From: Rhizobium grahamii
Lineage (GTDB): Bacteria; Pseudomonadota; Alphaproteobacteria; Rhizobiales; Rhizobiaceae
Assembly (NCBI RefSeq): GCF_009498215.1
Contig: NZ_CP043498.1
Location: forward strand, 1,860,001 to 1,924,000
Direction: 5' to 3'
Length of the DNA stretch: 64,000 nucleotides
The first letter of the stretch is position 1; every line of letters begins with the position of its first letter. The notes beneath the pieces were generated by a model. It searched no databases and had not been told where the DNA came from. It was given only the letters and a program-made list of their open reading frames with translations. Both the position numbers and the translations under genes were made by a program. Positions 48,340-56,408 of this stretch are shown in pieces.

Positions 48340-49707
48340 TTATGCTCTTTCGAAACCGCGCGCCACTTCCCAGTCGGTGATGCGACGATCGTACTCCTCC
48401 TGCTCCCATTCGGCAGCGCGCGTGTAGTGATCGATGACGTCGTCGCCAAAGGCACTGCGCAACATCTTCGATTTCGTCATGGCAACCGTTGCCGCGCGCA
48501 GCGTGCGCGGGATCTCGCGGACCTTGCGAGCGCCATAGGCGTCACCGACGAACGGTGCTTCGAGCTCCATCTTGTTCTCGATGCCATCGATGCCCGCTGC
48601 GAGCAGCGCCGCAAAGGCGAGATAGGGATTGAGGTCGGACCCGCCGACGCGGCACTCGATGCGGATCGCCTTCGTGCCGTCGCCGCACAGGCGATAGCCG
48701 GCCGTACGGTTGTCCTTGCTCCAGATCGCCTTTGTCGGCGCAAACGTGCCGGCCATGAAGCGCTTGTAGGAGTTGATGTAGGGCGCCAGGAAGTAGGTGA
48801 TCTCGCTCGCATGCGCGAGCAGGCCGGCAATGTAGTTTTCCATCAGCGGCGACATGCCGTATTTGCCCTTGTCGTCGGCAAATAGCGGTGTCTTGCCATC
48901 CGCACTCCAGAGCGACTGATGGATATGCGACGAGCTGCCGGCGGCGTTGTAGTGCCACTTCGCGAGGAAGGTGATGGCCTTGCCCTTCGACCAGGCGATT
49001 TCCTTGCAGCCGTTCTTGATGATTGAATGGCGGTCCGCCATCGTCAGCGCGTCTGCGTAGCGTACGTTGATTTCCTCCTGGCCGGCGGATGCCTCGCCCT
49101 TGGAGTTTTCGACCGGGATGTTTGCGCCCTGAAGACCGGTGCGGATCGCCCGCATGACCTCTTCTTCCTTGGTCGTCTGGAAGATGTGGTAATCCTCGTT
49201 ATAGGCGCTGGCGAGCTTGAGGTTGCGATAGCCCGACGCCTGCGCCGACTCGTAGGTCTGGTCGAACAGGAAGAACTCAAGCTCGGAGGCCATGAACGCC
49301 TTCATGCCCATGTCCTCGAGACGCTTGACCTGCTTCTTCAGGATGGCGCGCGGCGAGTGCGGCACCTCTTCATGGGTGTGATGGTCGAGCAGGTCGCAGA
49401 GTACCAGCGCGGTCCCTTCGAGCCACGGAATGCGCCGCAGCGTCGAAAGGTCGGGCTTCATCGTGTAGTCGCCGTAGCCCTTTTCCCAGCTTGTCGCCTT
49501 GTAGCCGGAGACGGTTTCCATCTCCATGTCGGTGGCGACGAGATAGTTGCAGCTATGTGTTTCCTTCCATGCGCTCTCGAGGAAGTATTCGGCCTGGAAC
49601 CGCTTGCCCATCAAGCGGCCCTGCATGTCCACCTGGCATGCCAGAACCGTGTCGATGCGGCCGTCGGCAACATCCTGCTTGAGATCGTCGAGAGTATAGA
49701 TGCTCAT
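48340..49707 (-). CDS. Glutamine synthetase-like gamma-glutamyl-amine ligase
   Basis: The product has the GS catalytic fold in 455 residues, from MSIYTLDDLKQDV at ATG 49707. Motifs are MASELEFFLF and GQEEINVRYAD (metal-binding acids), HYNAAGSSSHIHQSLW, NSYKRFMAGTFAPTKAIW with NRTAGYRL, and IECRVGGSDLNPYLAFAA. The tyrosine-containing adenylylation loop of GlnA is not seen. This and the catabolic neighbours point to a PuuA- or IpuC-like enzyme that glutamylates an amine rather than ammonia (inference). The start frame to 49890 has no family likeness. Confidence 0.88.
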   Translation of the reverse strand: MSIYTLDDLKQDVADGRIDTVLACQVDMQGRLMGKRFQAEYFLESAWKETHSCNYLVATDMEMETVSGYKATSWEKGYGDYTMKPDLSTLRRIPWLEGTALVLCDLLDHHTHEEVPHSPRAILKKQVKRLEDMGMKAFMASELEFFLFDQTYESAQASGYRNLKLASAYNEDYHIFQTTKEEEVMRAIRTGLQGANIPVENSKGEASAGQEEINVRYADALTMADRHSIIKNGCKEIAWSKGKAITFLAKWHYNAAGSSSHIHQSLWSADGKTPLFADDKGKYGMSPLMENYIAGLLAHASEITYFLAPYINSYKRFMAGTFAPTKAIWSKDNRTAGYRLCGDGTKAIRIECRVGGSDLNPYLAFAALLAAGIDGIENKMELEAPFVGDAYGARKVREIPRTLRAATVAMTKSKMLRSAFGDDVIDHYTRAAEWEQEEYDRRITDWEVARGFERA

Positions 49708-49808
49708 ATTGAATCCGCCTGAACCTGGAACTGAAAAAATCGGGGCAACGAAAGAGCATGCCGTGAAACGGACGCGCCTGACCTGATGCCTTTTCGTTGA
49801 GCCGGGAA

Positions 49809-49832
49809 ACGGGGCCGCCGATGCGGCCCCGT
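49809..49832 (-). terminator. Hairpin after the permease gene
   Basis: ACGGGGCCGC pairs perfectly with GCGGCCCCGT around a 4-base loop; a short TTT follows on the minus strand. It may reduce read-through into the GS-like gene. Confidence 0.65.
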
Positions 49833-49855
49833 CGTTAAAGAGGGAAGTCGAAAGC

Positions 49856-51403
49856 TCAGCTTTCTCCGACGGCCTTTTCAGCAGCCGCAATCTCGGCCTG
49901 ACGGCGTGCCACTTCTTCGCCGATCGGCGGTCCCTTGAAGCGGCGGCTTTCGAAGCCGAACCACACGATCGCGGTCAGCACAAGGAAGCCGACGGTGATG
50001 TAGAGCGCCCACTCGTTCGGCGGCTGAACGCCGAGAACGAAGATCAGGATCATCGCCAGGATCGTCAGCACGGAGAAGAGCTTGTACATGCCCTCGCCGA
50101 TGTTCCACGGACCCATCTTGTCCCACTTCGACGAACCCCAGGCGAAGAGGCCGAGCGTGATCGGGATCGCGAAGGAGAAGAACAGGAAGATGACCGTGCA
50201 CGAGACGACGATCGTGTAAACCGGCGTGTCACCGATAGAAACGAGCGACGAACCCCAGACGAAGAGCACCGAAAGGATCGAACCCGTCCAGATCGCAGCC
50301 ACCGGCGTACGGTACTTCGGGCTGACCTTGGCAAGCGCCTTGGAGGCCGGCAGACCGCCGTCACGCGAGAAGGCGAAGATCATGCGCGACACCGAGGTGA
50401 CGGTCGCAAGCCCGCACAGCCACTGGCTGACCAGAATTGCGAAATAGAGCAGATCCTTGATGACGGCGGGAACCTGCGCGTCCATCGCCCAGAAGAACAC
50501 GTTCCAGCCCTGCTTTGCAGCTTCGTCCATGTTCGGAAGCATCAGCACGAAGGAGCAAAGCATGATGTAGCCGAACAGCGCCGACCACAGTACCGACGAC
50601 ACCATGCCGCGCGGAACCGAATGGGCCGCCTTGACGGTTTCTTCCGATGTATGCGCCGAAGCGTCGTAACCGGTAATCGTGTAGATCGGCAGCAGCAGAC
50701 CGAGCAGGAATACCCACGTGCCGGAGGTCGCTGGCCATACATTGCCGCCCGCTTCGCCGGAGTAGTTGGCGAAGGTGAAGAGGCGGCCGATCTCGTAGGA
50801 CGGTGCGAAGAGCAGGCACACGGCAGACAGCACGATTGCGGTTGCGAAGATCAGGTAGCCCGAGAAGTCCGTGAGCTTCGCGGTCAGCCCGATACCCATG
50901 TGGTTCACGAGCGCCTGCGCACCGGTGATGATCACCAGGAACAGGATACGGACCGTGGTGGTGTCCGTCAGACCGAAATAGCTCGTGCCGAACGAACCCA
51001 TGAAGAAGTAATAGGTACCGACATTGATGGCGCCGAGAACCGTGACGAGACCGAGCAGGTTGAACCAGGCGGTCAGCCAGCCGGTGAAGCGGTTGCCGAG
51101 GATCGAACCCCAGTGATAGAGGCCGCCGGCCGTTGGATAGGCCGAGCTGATCTGCGCCATGGCGACGGCAAACACCAGCGAAACAAAGCAGCCGATTGGC
51201 CAACCGATGCCGATCGCCGCGCCGCCGGCACCGGCGGTCGCCTGTGCCAGCGAGTTGATGCCGCCGGAGAGAATGCAAATGATGGAAAACGAGACGGCGA
51301 AATTCGAGAACGAGCTCATGCGTCGTTCCAGCTCCTGGGCATAGCCCATGGAGTGCAGGATGTGGACATCCTGCTTTTTGTCGAGTTCCGAGTAATCGGA
51401 CAT
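49856..51403 (-). CDS. APC family amino-acid/amine permease
   Basis: This importer of 515 residues has about twelve spans. The first carries NFAVSFSIICILSGGINS, the APC-type unwound helix, and AQISSAYPTAGGLYHWGS follows. It resembles GABA/choline-type or ethanolamine-type permeases of the ACT family. Its position between the amidohydrolase-like gene and the GS-like ligase suggests it brings in their substrate. Substrate identity is not shown by sequence. Confidence 0.9.
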   Translation of the reverse strand: MSDYSELDKKQDVHILHSMGYAQELERRMSSFSNFAVSFSIICILSGGINSLAQATAGAGGAAIGIGWPIGCFVSLVFAVAMAQISSAYPTAGGLYHWGSILGNRFTGWLTAWFNLLGLVTVLGAINVGTYYFFMGSFGTSYFGLTDTTTVRILFLVIITGAQALVNHMGIGLTAKLTDFSGYLIFATAIVLSAVCLLFAPSYEIGRLFTFANYSGEAGGNVWPATSGTWVFLLGLLLPIYTITGYDASAHTSEETVKAAHSVPRGMVSSVLWSALFGYIMLCSFVLMLPNMDEAAKQGWNVFFWAMDAQVPAVIKDLLYFAILVSQWLCGLATVTSVSRMIFAFSRDGGLPASKALAKVSPKYRTPVAAIWTGSILSVLFVWGSSLVSIGDTPVYTIVVSCTVIFLFFSFAIPITLGLFAWGSSKWDKMGPWNIGEGMYKLFSVLTILAMILIFVLGVQPPNEWALYITVGFLVLTAIVWFGFESRRFKGPPIGEEVARRQAEIAAAEKAVGES

Positions 51404-51529
51404 GACTTCCCCCTGTTTAGCGATCGACCGCGGGATTGCGGTTGATCATCCAGTGCCAAAGTGCTCGTGACGTGTGCGCCTACGAGCGGATCGCAGTTAG
51501 ACTGCTCCCTGGGGTCTTTTTCTTTGTTG

Positions 51530-52303
51530 TCAGGCGTCCAGGCTTTGCCGGAGAAGCCCTGTCAGATAGCCGGCCATGACCCCTTGACCGTCTTGATCTG
51601 AGATGAGGTCGTTGCGGACCTCGATCATTACATTGCGCAGCCCGTTCGAAAGCCCGTGCAGAACAAGCGTGTGGGTCACGCCATCTGCGGGGCCATAGGG
51701 CTCGTTGCGTTCGACTTTATAAAGGGACGAGCCAGCCGAGGCGGCGTTCAGGACGCTGTCGGCAAGGCGGCTGTCGTCATCATGCAATATGCCGATTTCC
51801 ACGGCACGCGTCTTGCCGTGGTAAACAGGAGTGAAGCTATGGACCGTTGCAATCACCGTATCCTGCCCCCTCGCCTTGCGTTCGCGAATCAGTGCGCGAA
51901 TGGCGTCGTGGAAAGGAATATACAACGCTTCGGTGCGCGCGACGCGTTCTTCTGAGCTTAGGTGCGCATTGCCCGGAATGTCGTAGACTTCGCTCTTCTC
52001 GGGCATGGCGCCCGGAGACTCCGGCGGCCTGTTGCAATCATAGATCAGTCGCGAAAATCGCTGGTAGACAAGCGTCGCATCAAGGGCTTCGGAAATTCCG
52101 CGCGCTACGGCGAGCGCGCCCGGATCCCACGCGATGTGGCTTTCCAATGCTTCGCGGGAGAGACCGAGCGTCCCGAACCGCTCGGGGATCAATCGGGATG
52201 CATGCTCGCAGATCACCAGCAAAGGGCTCTTGCCGTTCGGTCGCTCGACCGAAACGCATTTACCTTCCGCTTCGCTTAGGACCTTGAACTGAACAGCCAC
52301 CAC
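51530..52303 (-). CDS. N-formylglutamate amidohydrolase-like protein
   Basis: The 257-residue protein belongs to the FGase (HutG-like) family: ICEHASRLIPERFG, HIAWDPGALAVA, SRLIYDCNRPPESP, TVHSFTPVYHG and IEVRNDLI. The classical enzyme releases formate from N-formyl-L-glutamate; with no hut genes near, the real substrate may be another N-acyl or gamma-glutamyl amino acid (inference). The start is GTG at 52303 or 52300 with a weak Shine-Dalgarno. It is divergent from the RpiR regulator. Confidence 0.87.
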   Translation of the reverse strand: MVAVQFKVLSEAEGKCVSVERPNGKSPLLVICEHASRLIPERFGTLGLSREALESHIAWDPGALAVARGISEALDATLVYQRFSRLIYDCNRPPESPGAMPEKSEVYDIPGNAHLSSEERVARTEALYIPFHDAIRALIRERKARGQDTVIATVHSFTPVYHGKTRAVEIGILHDDDSRLADSVLNAASAGSSLYKVERNEPYGPADGVTHTLVLHGLSNGLRNVMIEVRNDLISDQDGQGVMAGYLTGLLRQSLDA

Positions 52304-52378
52304 AGGCGCATCCCGATCATTAATAAAGAATGTATAAGAAAAGAATTCTTCAGGTTCTGGCGACTGTCAAGCGCACGC

Positions 52379-52394
52379 TGAAAATTTCTTTTCA
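52379..52394. promoter_or_regulatory. Candidate RpiR-type operator in the divergent promoter
   Basis: TGAAAA-TTTC-TTTTCA is an inverted repeat with 6-bp arms lying between the two divergent genes. MurR/RpiR proteins are known to bind AT-rich inverted repeats of this general kind; the assignment is by position and symmetry. Confidence 0.45.
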
Positions 52395-52403
52395 TGACAG
52401 TGG

Positions 52404-52432
52404 TTGACATGGATTGTGACAGCGTTGTTAAC
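52404..52432 (+). promoter_or_regulatory. Probable promoter of the RpiR regulator
   Basis: TTGACA at 52404-52409 and GTTAAC at 52427-52432 are spaced by 17 bp, a sigma70-like layout with a weak -10. The element begins 10 bp after the candidate operator. Confidence 0.45.
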
Positions 52433-52479
52433 TTTGAGTGGGAAAGTGGCACAAGACCAATCCCGGGGAGCAAGATCGA

Positions 52480-53352
52480 GTGACCGCTGCGTCGAAGACA
52501 GTTTCGGACGTAATCCATTCGCATTTCGGCACGCTGACGCGGGCCGAGAAGCAATTGGCTGAGAGTCTGTTGGACAACTACCCTGTCTCCGGCCTGGGGA
52601 GCATTACGACGATCGCGGAGAACGCCGGCGTATCGACCCCGACGGTCGTGCGCATGGTGCAGAAGCTCGGCTTCAAGGGCTATCCGGACTTTCAGGCGCA
52701 CCTTCATCAGGAGGTCGAGGCGACGATCTCCAACCCCATCGCGAAGCATGACCGTTGGGCGTCCAACGCACCGGGCACGCATATTCTCAACCGTTTCGCC
52801 GACGCGATCATGGGCAATCTGCGCCAGACGCTGAGCGCGCTCGACACAGCGACCTTCGACAGCGTCGCCTCGCTCCTTTCAGACCGCAAGCGCGGCCTCT
52901 ACTTTGTCGGCGGGCGCATTACCGGTGCGCTGGCCGAGTATTTCTTTACTCATATGCAGGTCATCAGGCCGAACACCGCGTTGCTGTCGTCCAATTCCAG
53001 CAGTTGGCCGCAATACGTCCTCAATATGAATCCCGGCGACCTGCTCGTTATCTTCGATATCCGTCGCTACGAGCAGGAGATGGTCAGCCTCGCAACCGCG
53101 GCACGCAAGAGCGGGGCCGAGATCGTCGTCTTCACCGACCAGTGGGGATCGCCTGCCGCCAAGCTCGCCCGCCACACCTTTCGTGTGCAGATCGAGGCGC
53201 CGTCGGCCTGGGACTCGTCCGTCGTCACTCTTTTCATCGTCGAAGCCCTCATCGAAGCTGTTCAAAGCTCGACCTGGGACGAGACGAAAGAACGCATGAA
53301 AACCCTGGAGGGCCTGTTTGAACAAACGAGGCTGTTCCGCAAACTCAGTTAG
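52480..53352 (+). CDS. MurR/RpiR family transcriptional regulator
   Basis: The 290-residue protein has an N-terminal HTH_6 domain (LTRAEKQLAESLLDN, STPTVVRMVQKLGFKGYPDFQ) and a C-terminal SIS sugar-isomerase fold (RGLYFVGGRITGALAEYF, GDLLVIFDIRRYEQEM). SIS domains sense sugar or phosphosugar-like ligands. The GTG at 52480 has GGGGAG 8 bp upstream; an in-frame start at 52438 is less likely. It is divergent from the FGase-like gene and upstream of the ABC operon, so it may control either. Confidence 0.9.
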   Translation: MTAASKTVSDVIHSHFGTLTRAEKQLAESLLDNYPVSGLGSITTIAENAGVSTPTVVRMVQKLGFKGYPDFQAHLHQEVEATISNPIAKHDRWASNAPGTHILNRFADAIMGNLRQTLSALDTATFDSVASLLSDRKRGLYFVGGRITGALAEYFFTHMQVIRPNTALLSSNSSSWPQYVLNMNPGDLLVIFDIRRYEQEMVSLATAARKSGAEIVVFTDQWGSPAAKLARHTFRVQIEAPSAWDSSVVTLFIVEALIEAVQSSTWDETKERMKTLEGLFEQTRLFRKLS

Positions 53353-53452
53353 GAGGGAAAATACGACAGTGAGATGACGTGTGGCGCTTGCACGAACAAC
53401 GTGTCGTAATTGAAACATCGCCGCCAAATGCCTGCTATACAAAGAAAAAATA

Positions 53453-53481
53453 AGGTCATCAAACTGTCACGAAAGCTTCAC
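53453..53481 (+). promoter_or_regulatory. Candidate Pho box of the ABC transporter operon
   Basis: AGGTCAT-CAAA-CTGTCAC is a close match to paired CTGTCAT units with a 4-bp spacer (11 of 14). A third, weaker unit GCTTCAC follows at 53475 with the same 11-bp period. It ends 52 bp before the start codon. Confidence 0.65.
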
Positions 53482-53533
53482 GTAACGTCAGTAACAGCAT
53501 CGTCGGACACTGAAAACCCGAAGGAGAACAACA

Positions 53534-54637
53534 GTGATCTCTAATATTTCGAAAATGCTTTCGCTTTCTACTGCAATTGTTGTTGCTTCGACTGCAATCG
53601 CAGCAGCTGAACCAAGCGCTGAACTTATTGCTGCCGCCAAGAAGGAAGGCACGCTGACGACCATCGCGCTTCCGCACGACTGGTGCGGCTATGGCGACGT
53701 CATTGCCGGCTTCAAGGCGAAGTACGGCCTGGAAGTCAACGAACTGAACCCGGATGCCGGTTCGGGCGACGAAATCGAAGCCATCAAGGCAAACAAGGGC
53801 AACACCGGCCCGCAGGCTCCTGACGTCATCGACGTCGGCCTCTCCTTCGGCCCGACCGCCAAGGCTGACGGCCTGATCCAGCCTTACAAGGTTTCCACCT
53901 GGGATTCGATCCCTGACTCCGCCAAGGATGCCGACGGCTTCTGGTACGGCGACTACTACGGCGTTCTCTCCTTCGTCGTGAACACCGACATCGTCAAGGA
54001 AGTCCCGAAGGACTGGGCCGACCTGAAGAAGTCCGACTACGCCAACTCGATCGCTCTCGCCGGTGACCCGCGCGCCTCGAACCAGGCTGTTCAGGCTGTT
54101 TACGCTGCCGGTATCGCTGCTGGCGAAAAGGATGCAACCAAGGCTGGTGAAGCAGGTCTCGCCTTCTTCGGCGAACTCAACAAGGCAGGCAACCTCGTTC
54201 CTGTCATCGGCAAGTCCGCTTCGCTGGCACAGGGCTCGACCCCGATCGTCATCGCATGGGACTACAACGGCCTGTCCTGGCGCGATACGCTCAAGGGCAA
54301 CCCGCCGGTTGAAGTCGTCGTTCCGGCTTCGGGCGTCAACGCCGGCGTTTACGTCCAGGCGATCTCCGCCTTCGCTCCGCACCCGAACGCTGCCAAGCTC
54401 TGGATGGAATACCTCTATTCGGACGAAGGTCAGCTCGGCTGGCTGAAGGGCTATTGCCACCCGATCCGCTTCAACGATCTGGCCAAGAACAAGAAGATCC
54501 CGCAGGAACTTCTCGACAAGCTGCCGCCGGCAGCCGCCTATGAAAAGGCTGTCTTTCCGACGCTCGACGAGCAGGCTGCTGGCAAGACCGCCATCACCGG
54601 CAAGTGGGACAGCGTCGTTGGCGCCAACGTCAAGTAA
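53534..54637 (+). CDS. ABC transporter substrate-binding protein
   Basis: This periplasmic binding protein of 367 residues has a Sec signal ending near AIAAA-E. The GTG at 53534 has AAGGAG 7 bp upstream. The two-lobe pattern (TLTTIALPHDWCGYGDVIAGF at the N-lobe start; DGFWYGDYYGVLSFVVNTD) resembles the group that binds polyamines, Fe(III), thiamine or 2-aminoethylphosphonate. The Pho-box-like leader favours a phosphorus-containing ligand (inference). A hairpin with a T-tract separates it from the permease genes. Confidence 0.9.
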   Translation: MISNISKMLSLSTAIVVASTAIAAAEPSAELIAAAKKEGTLTTIALPHDWCGYGDVIAGFKAKYGLEVNELNPDAGSGDEIEAIKANKGNTGPQAPDVIDVGLSFGPTAKADGLIQPYKVSTWDSIPDSAKDADGFWYGDYYGVLSFVVNTDIVKEVPKDWADLKKSDYANSIALAGDPRASNQAVQAVYAAGIAAGEKDATKAGEAGLAFFGELNKAGNLVPVIGKSASLAQGSTPIVIAWDYNGLSWRDTLKGNPPVEVVVPASGVNAGVYVQAISAFAPHPNAAKLWMEYLYSDEGQLGWLKGYCHPIRFNDLAKNKKIPQELLDKLPPAAAYEKAVFPTLDEQAAGKTAITGKWDSVVGANVK

Positions 54638-54652
54638 TATCGCCTGATACCG

Positions 54653-54683
54653 GCCTCCCCGTCATTGCGACGGGGAGGCTTTT
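54653..54683 (+). terminator. Intra-operon terminator or attenuator
   Basis: GCCTCCCCGTC (54653-54663) pairs perfectly with GACGGGGAGGC (54669-54679), loop ATTGC, then four T. It lies between the binding-protein and permease genes and would leave extra binding-protein message. Confidence 0.85.
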
Positions 54684-54715
54684 GCCCCTTCGACGCCGCA
54701 AGAAGAGCTTTTTCA

Positions 54716-55612
54716 ATGAGCACTGTTTCGACGACGCCCGTGGTGAGCACGGCCCCGCTGATCACCAGGGACCGGGTGATCGACTGGCTTGGCATTACAC
54801 CCTTCATTATTTTCGCGCTTCTTTTTCTCATTATTCCCACGCTCTACCTTGTGGTCGGCGCCTTTTTGACGCCCGAGGGTAATTTCACGCTGAAGAACAT
54901 CGGTGATCTCTTCACCCCTTCGATCCTCAGCGCCTACTGGATCAGTATCCGCGTATCGGTCGCCTCCGCCCTTGGCGGCGCGCTGATCGGCTTCTTTCTT
55001 GCCTGGGCGGTCGTTCTCGGCGGCCTGCCGACGTCGGTGCGCTCGACGCTTCTGACCTTCTCCGGAGTCGCCTCGAACTTCGCAGGCATCCCGCTTGCCT
55101 TCTCGTTCCTTGCAACGCTTGGCCGTACCGGCCTCGTCACCATTTTCCTGAGAGACTGGTTCGGCTTCAACCTCTACGGTACCGGCTTCAACCTTCTCTC
55201 CTTCTTCGGCCTGACCATCACCTACATGTACTTCCAGATCCCGCTGATGGTGCTGATCCTGACGCCAGCGCTCGATGGCATGAAAAAGGAATGGCGCGAA
55301 GCGGCCGAAATCCTCGGCGCCAGCAATGTCCAGTACTGGACCAAGGTCGCCCTGCCGATCCTCTGGCCGAGCCTTCTCGGCACGACGCTGCTGCTCTTCG
55401 CCAATGCCTTCGGCGCGATTGCGACCGCCTACGCCCTCACCGGCTCCTCGCTCAACATCGTTCCCATCCTGCTCTACGCGCAGATCCGCGGCGACGTCCT
55501 TCACAATGCGAACCTCGGTTACGCGATCGCGCTCGGCATGATCGTCATAACGGGCGTGTCCAACATCCTCTATCTCATGCTGCGTATGCGCGCTGAACGG
55601 TGGCAGAAATGA
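54716..55612 (+). CDS. ABC transporter permease, first subunit
   Basis: This inner-membrane subunit of 298 residues starts at 54716 (MSTVSTTPVVS, AAGAG upstream) and has about six spans. The cytoplasmic EAA loop is KEWREAAEILGASNVQYWTKVALPI, where the ATPase docks. It pairs with the next permease. A frame open from 54665 is not preferred, because the added residues are basic and unlike the family. Confidence 0.9.
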   Translation: MSTVSTTPVVSTAPLITRDRVIDWLGITPFIIFALLFLIIPTLYLVVGAFLTPEGNFTLKNIGDLFTPSILSAYWISIRVSVASALGGALIGFFLAWAVVLGGLPTSVRSTLLTFSGVASNFAGIPLAFSFLATLGRTGLVTIFLRDWFGFNLYGTGFNLLSFFGLTITYMYFQIPLMVLILTPALDGMKKEWREAAEILGASNVQYWTKVALPILWPSLLGTTLLLFANAFGAIATAYALTGSSLNIVPILLYAQIRGDVLHNANLGYAIALGMIVITGVSNILYLMLRMRAERWQK

Positions 55613-56397
55613 AGGCTCAAAAACTCGGCGCCTGGATCGCCATCGCCATCGGCGCGACCTATTTCATCGTGCCCCTGCTCGGAACCATCGAGTTTTCGCT
55701 GCGCATGCGCCGCGATGCGTACAGCTTCGACGCCTATCTGTCGGTTTTCTCCGACGAGCGTTTCCGTGAGACCTTCGGCTATTCAATGATGATGGCATTG
55801 CTCACCATCGTCTTTGGCATGCTCTTGATCGTGCCGACCGCCTATTGGGTGCGCCTACGCATGCCGCAGATGCGCCAGGTGGTCGAGTTCATCACGCTGC
55901 TGCCGCTGGTCATCCCGGCCATCGTCATCGTCTTCGGTTATCTCAGGATGTACAATTCCTCGTCCTTCCTGCCGATGACAGCCTCGACCACGGGCACCAA
56001 CATCCTTCTGGTCTTCTCCTACATCACCCTGTCGCTGCCCTACATGTACCGCTCCGTCGACACCGCCATGCGCGCCATTGACGTGCGCACGCTGACTGAG
56101 GCCGCCCAGAGCCTCGGCGCCAGCTGGTGGACGATCATGTTCAAGTGCATTTTCCCGAACGTGATGAGCGGCATCCTGTCGGGCGCCTTCATCACGCTGG
56201 CGATCGTCATGGGCGAGTTCACTTTCGCGGCCCTGCTCAGCCGCCCGGCCTTCGGCCCTTATCTCCAGCTCGTCGGCGCCAACAGGGCCTACGAGCCCTC
56301 GGCACTCGCCGTGATCGCCTTCTCCATCACCTGGCTCAGCATGGGCCTGCTCAATCTCGTCTCGCGCATCGGCAGATCCCGCCCGGCCAAGGCTTAA
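55609..56397 (+). CDS. ABC transporter permease, second subunit
   Basis: This second six-span permease has 262 residues, starting at ATG 55609 with a 4-bp overlap on the first permease stop. Its EAA loop reads RTLTEAAQSLGASWWTIMFKCIFPN. An in-frame GTG at 55600 is a less likely start. The pair of unequal permeases matches the PotB/PotC or PhnU/PhnV layout. Confidence 0.92.
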   Translation: MKAQKLGAWIAIAIGATYFIVPLLGTIEFSLRMRRDAYSFDAYLSVFSDERFRETFGYSMMMALLTIVFGMLLIVPTAYWVRLRMPQMRQVVEFITLLPLVIPAIVIVFGYLRMYNSSSFLPMTASTTGTNILLVFSYITLSLPYMYRSVDTAMRAIDVRTLTEAAQSLGASWWTIMFKCIFPNVMSGILSGAFITLAIVMGEFTFAALLSRPAFGPYLQLVGANRAYEPSALAVIAFSITWLSMGLLNLVSRIGRSRPAKA

Positions 56398-56408
56398 GGT
56401 ATTTTGAC

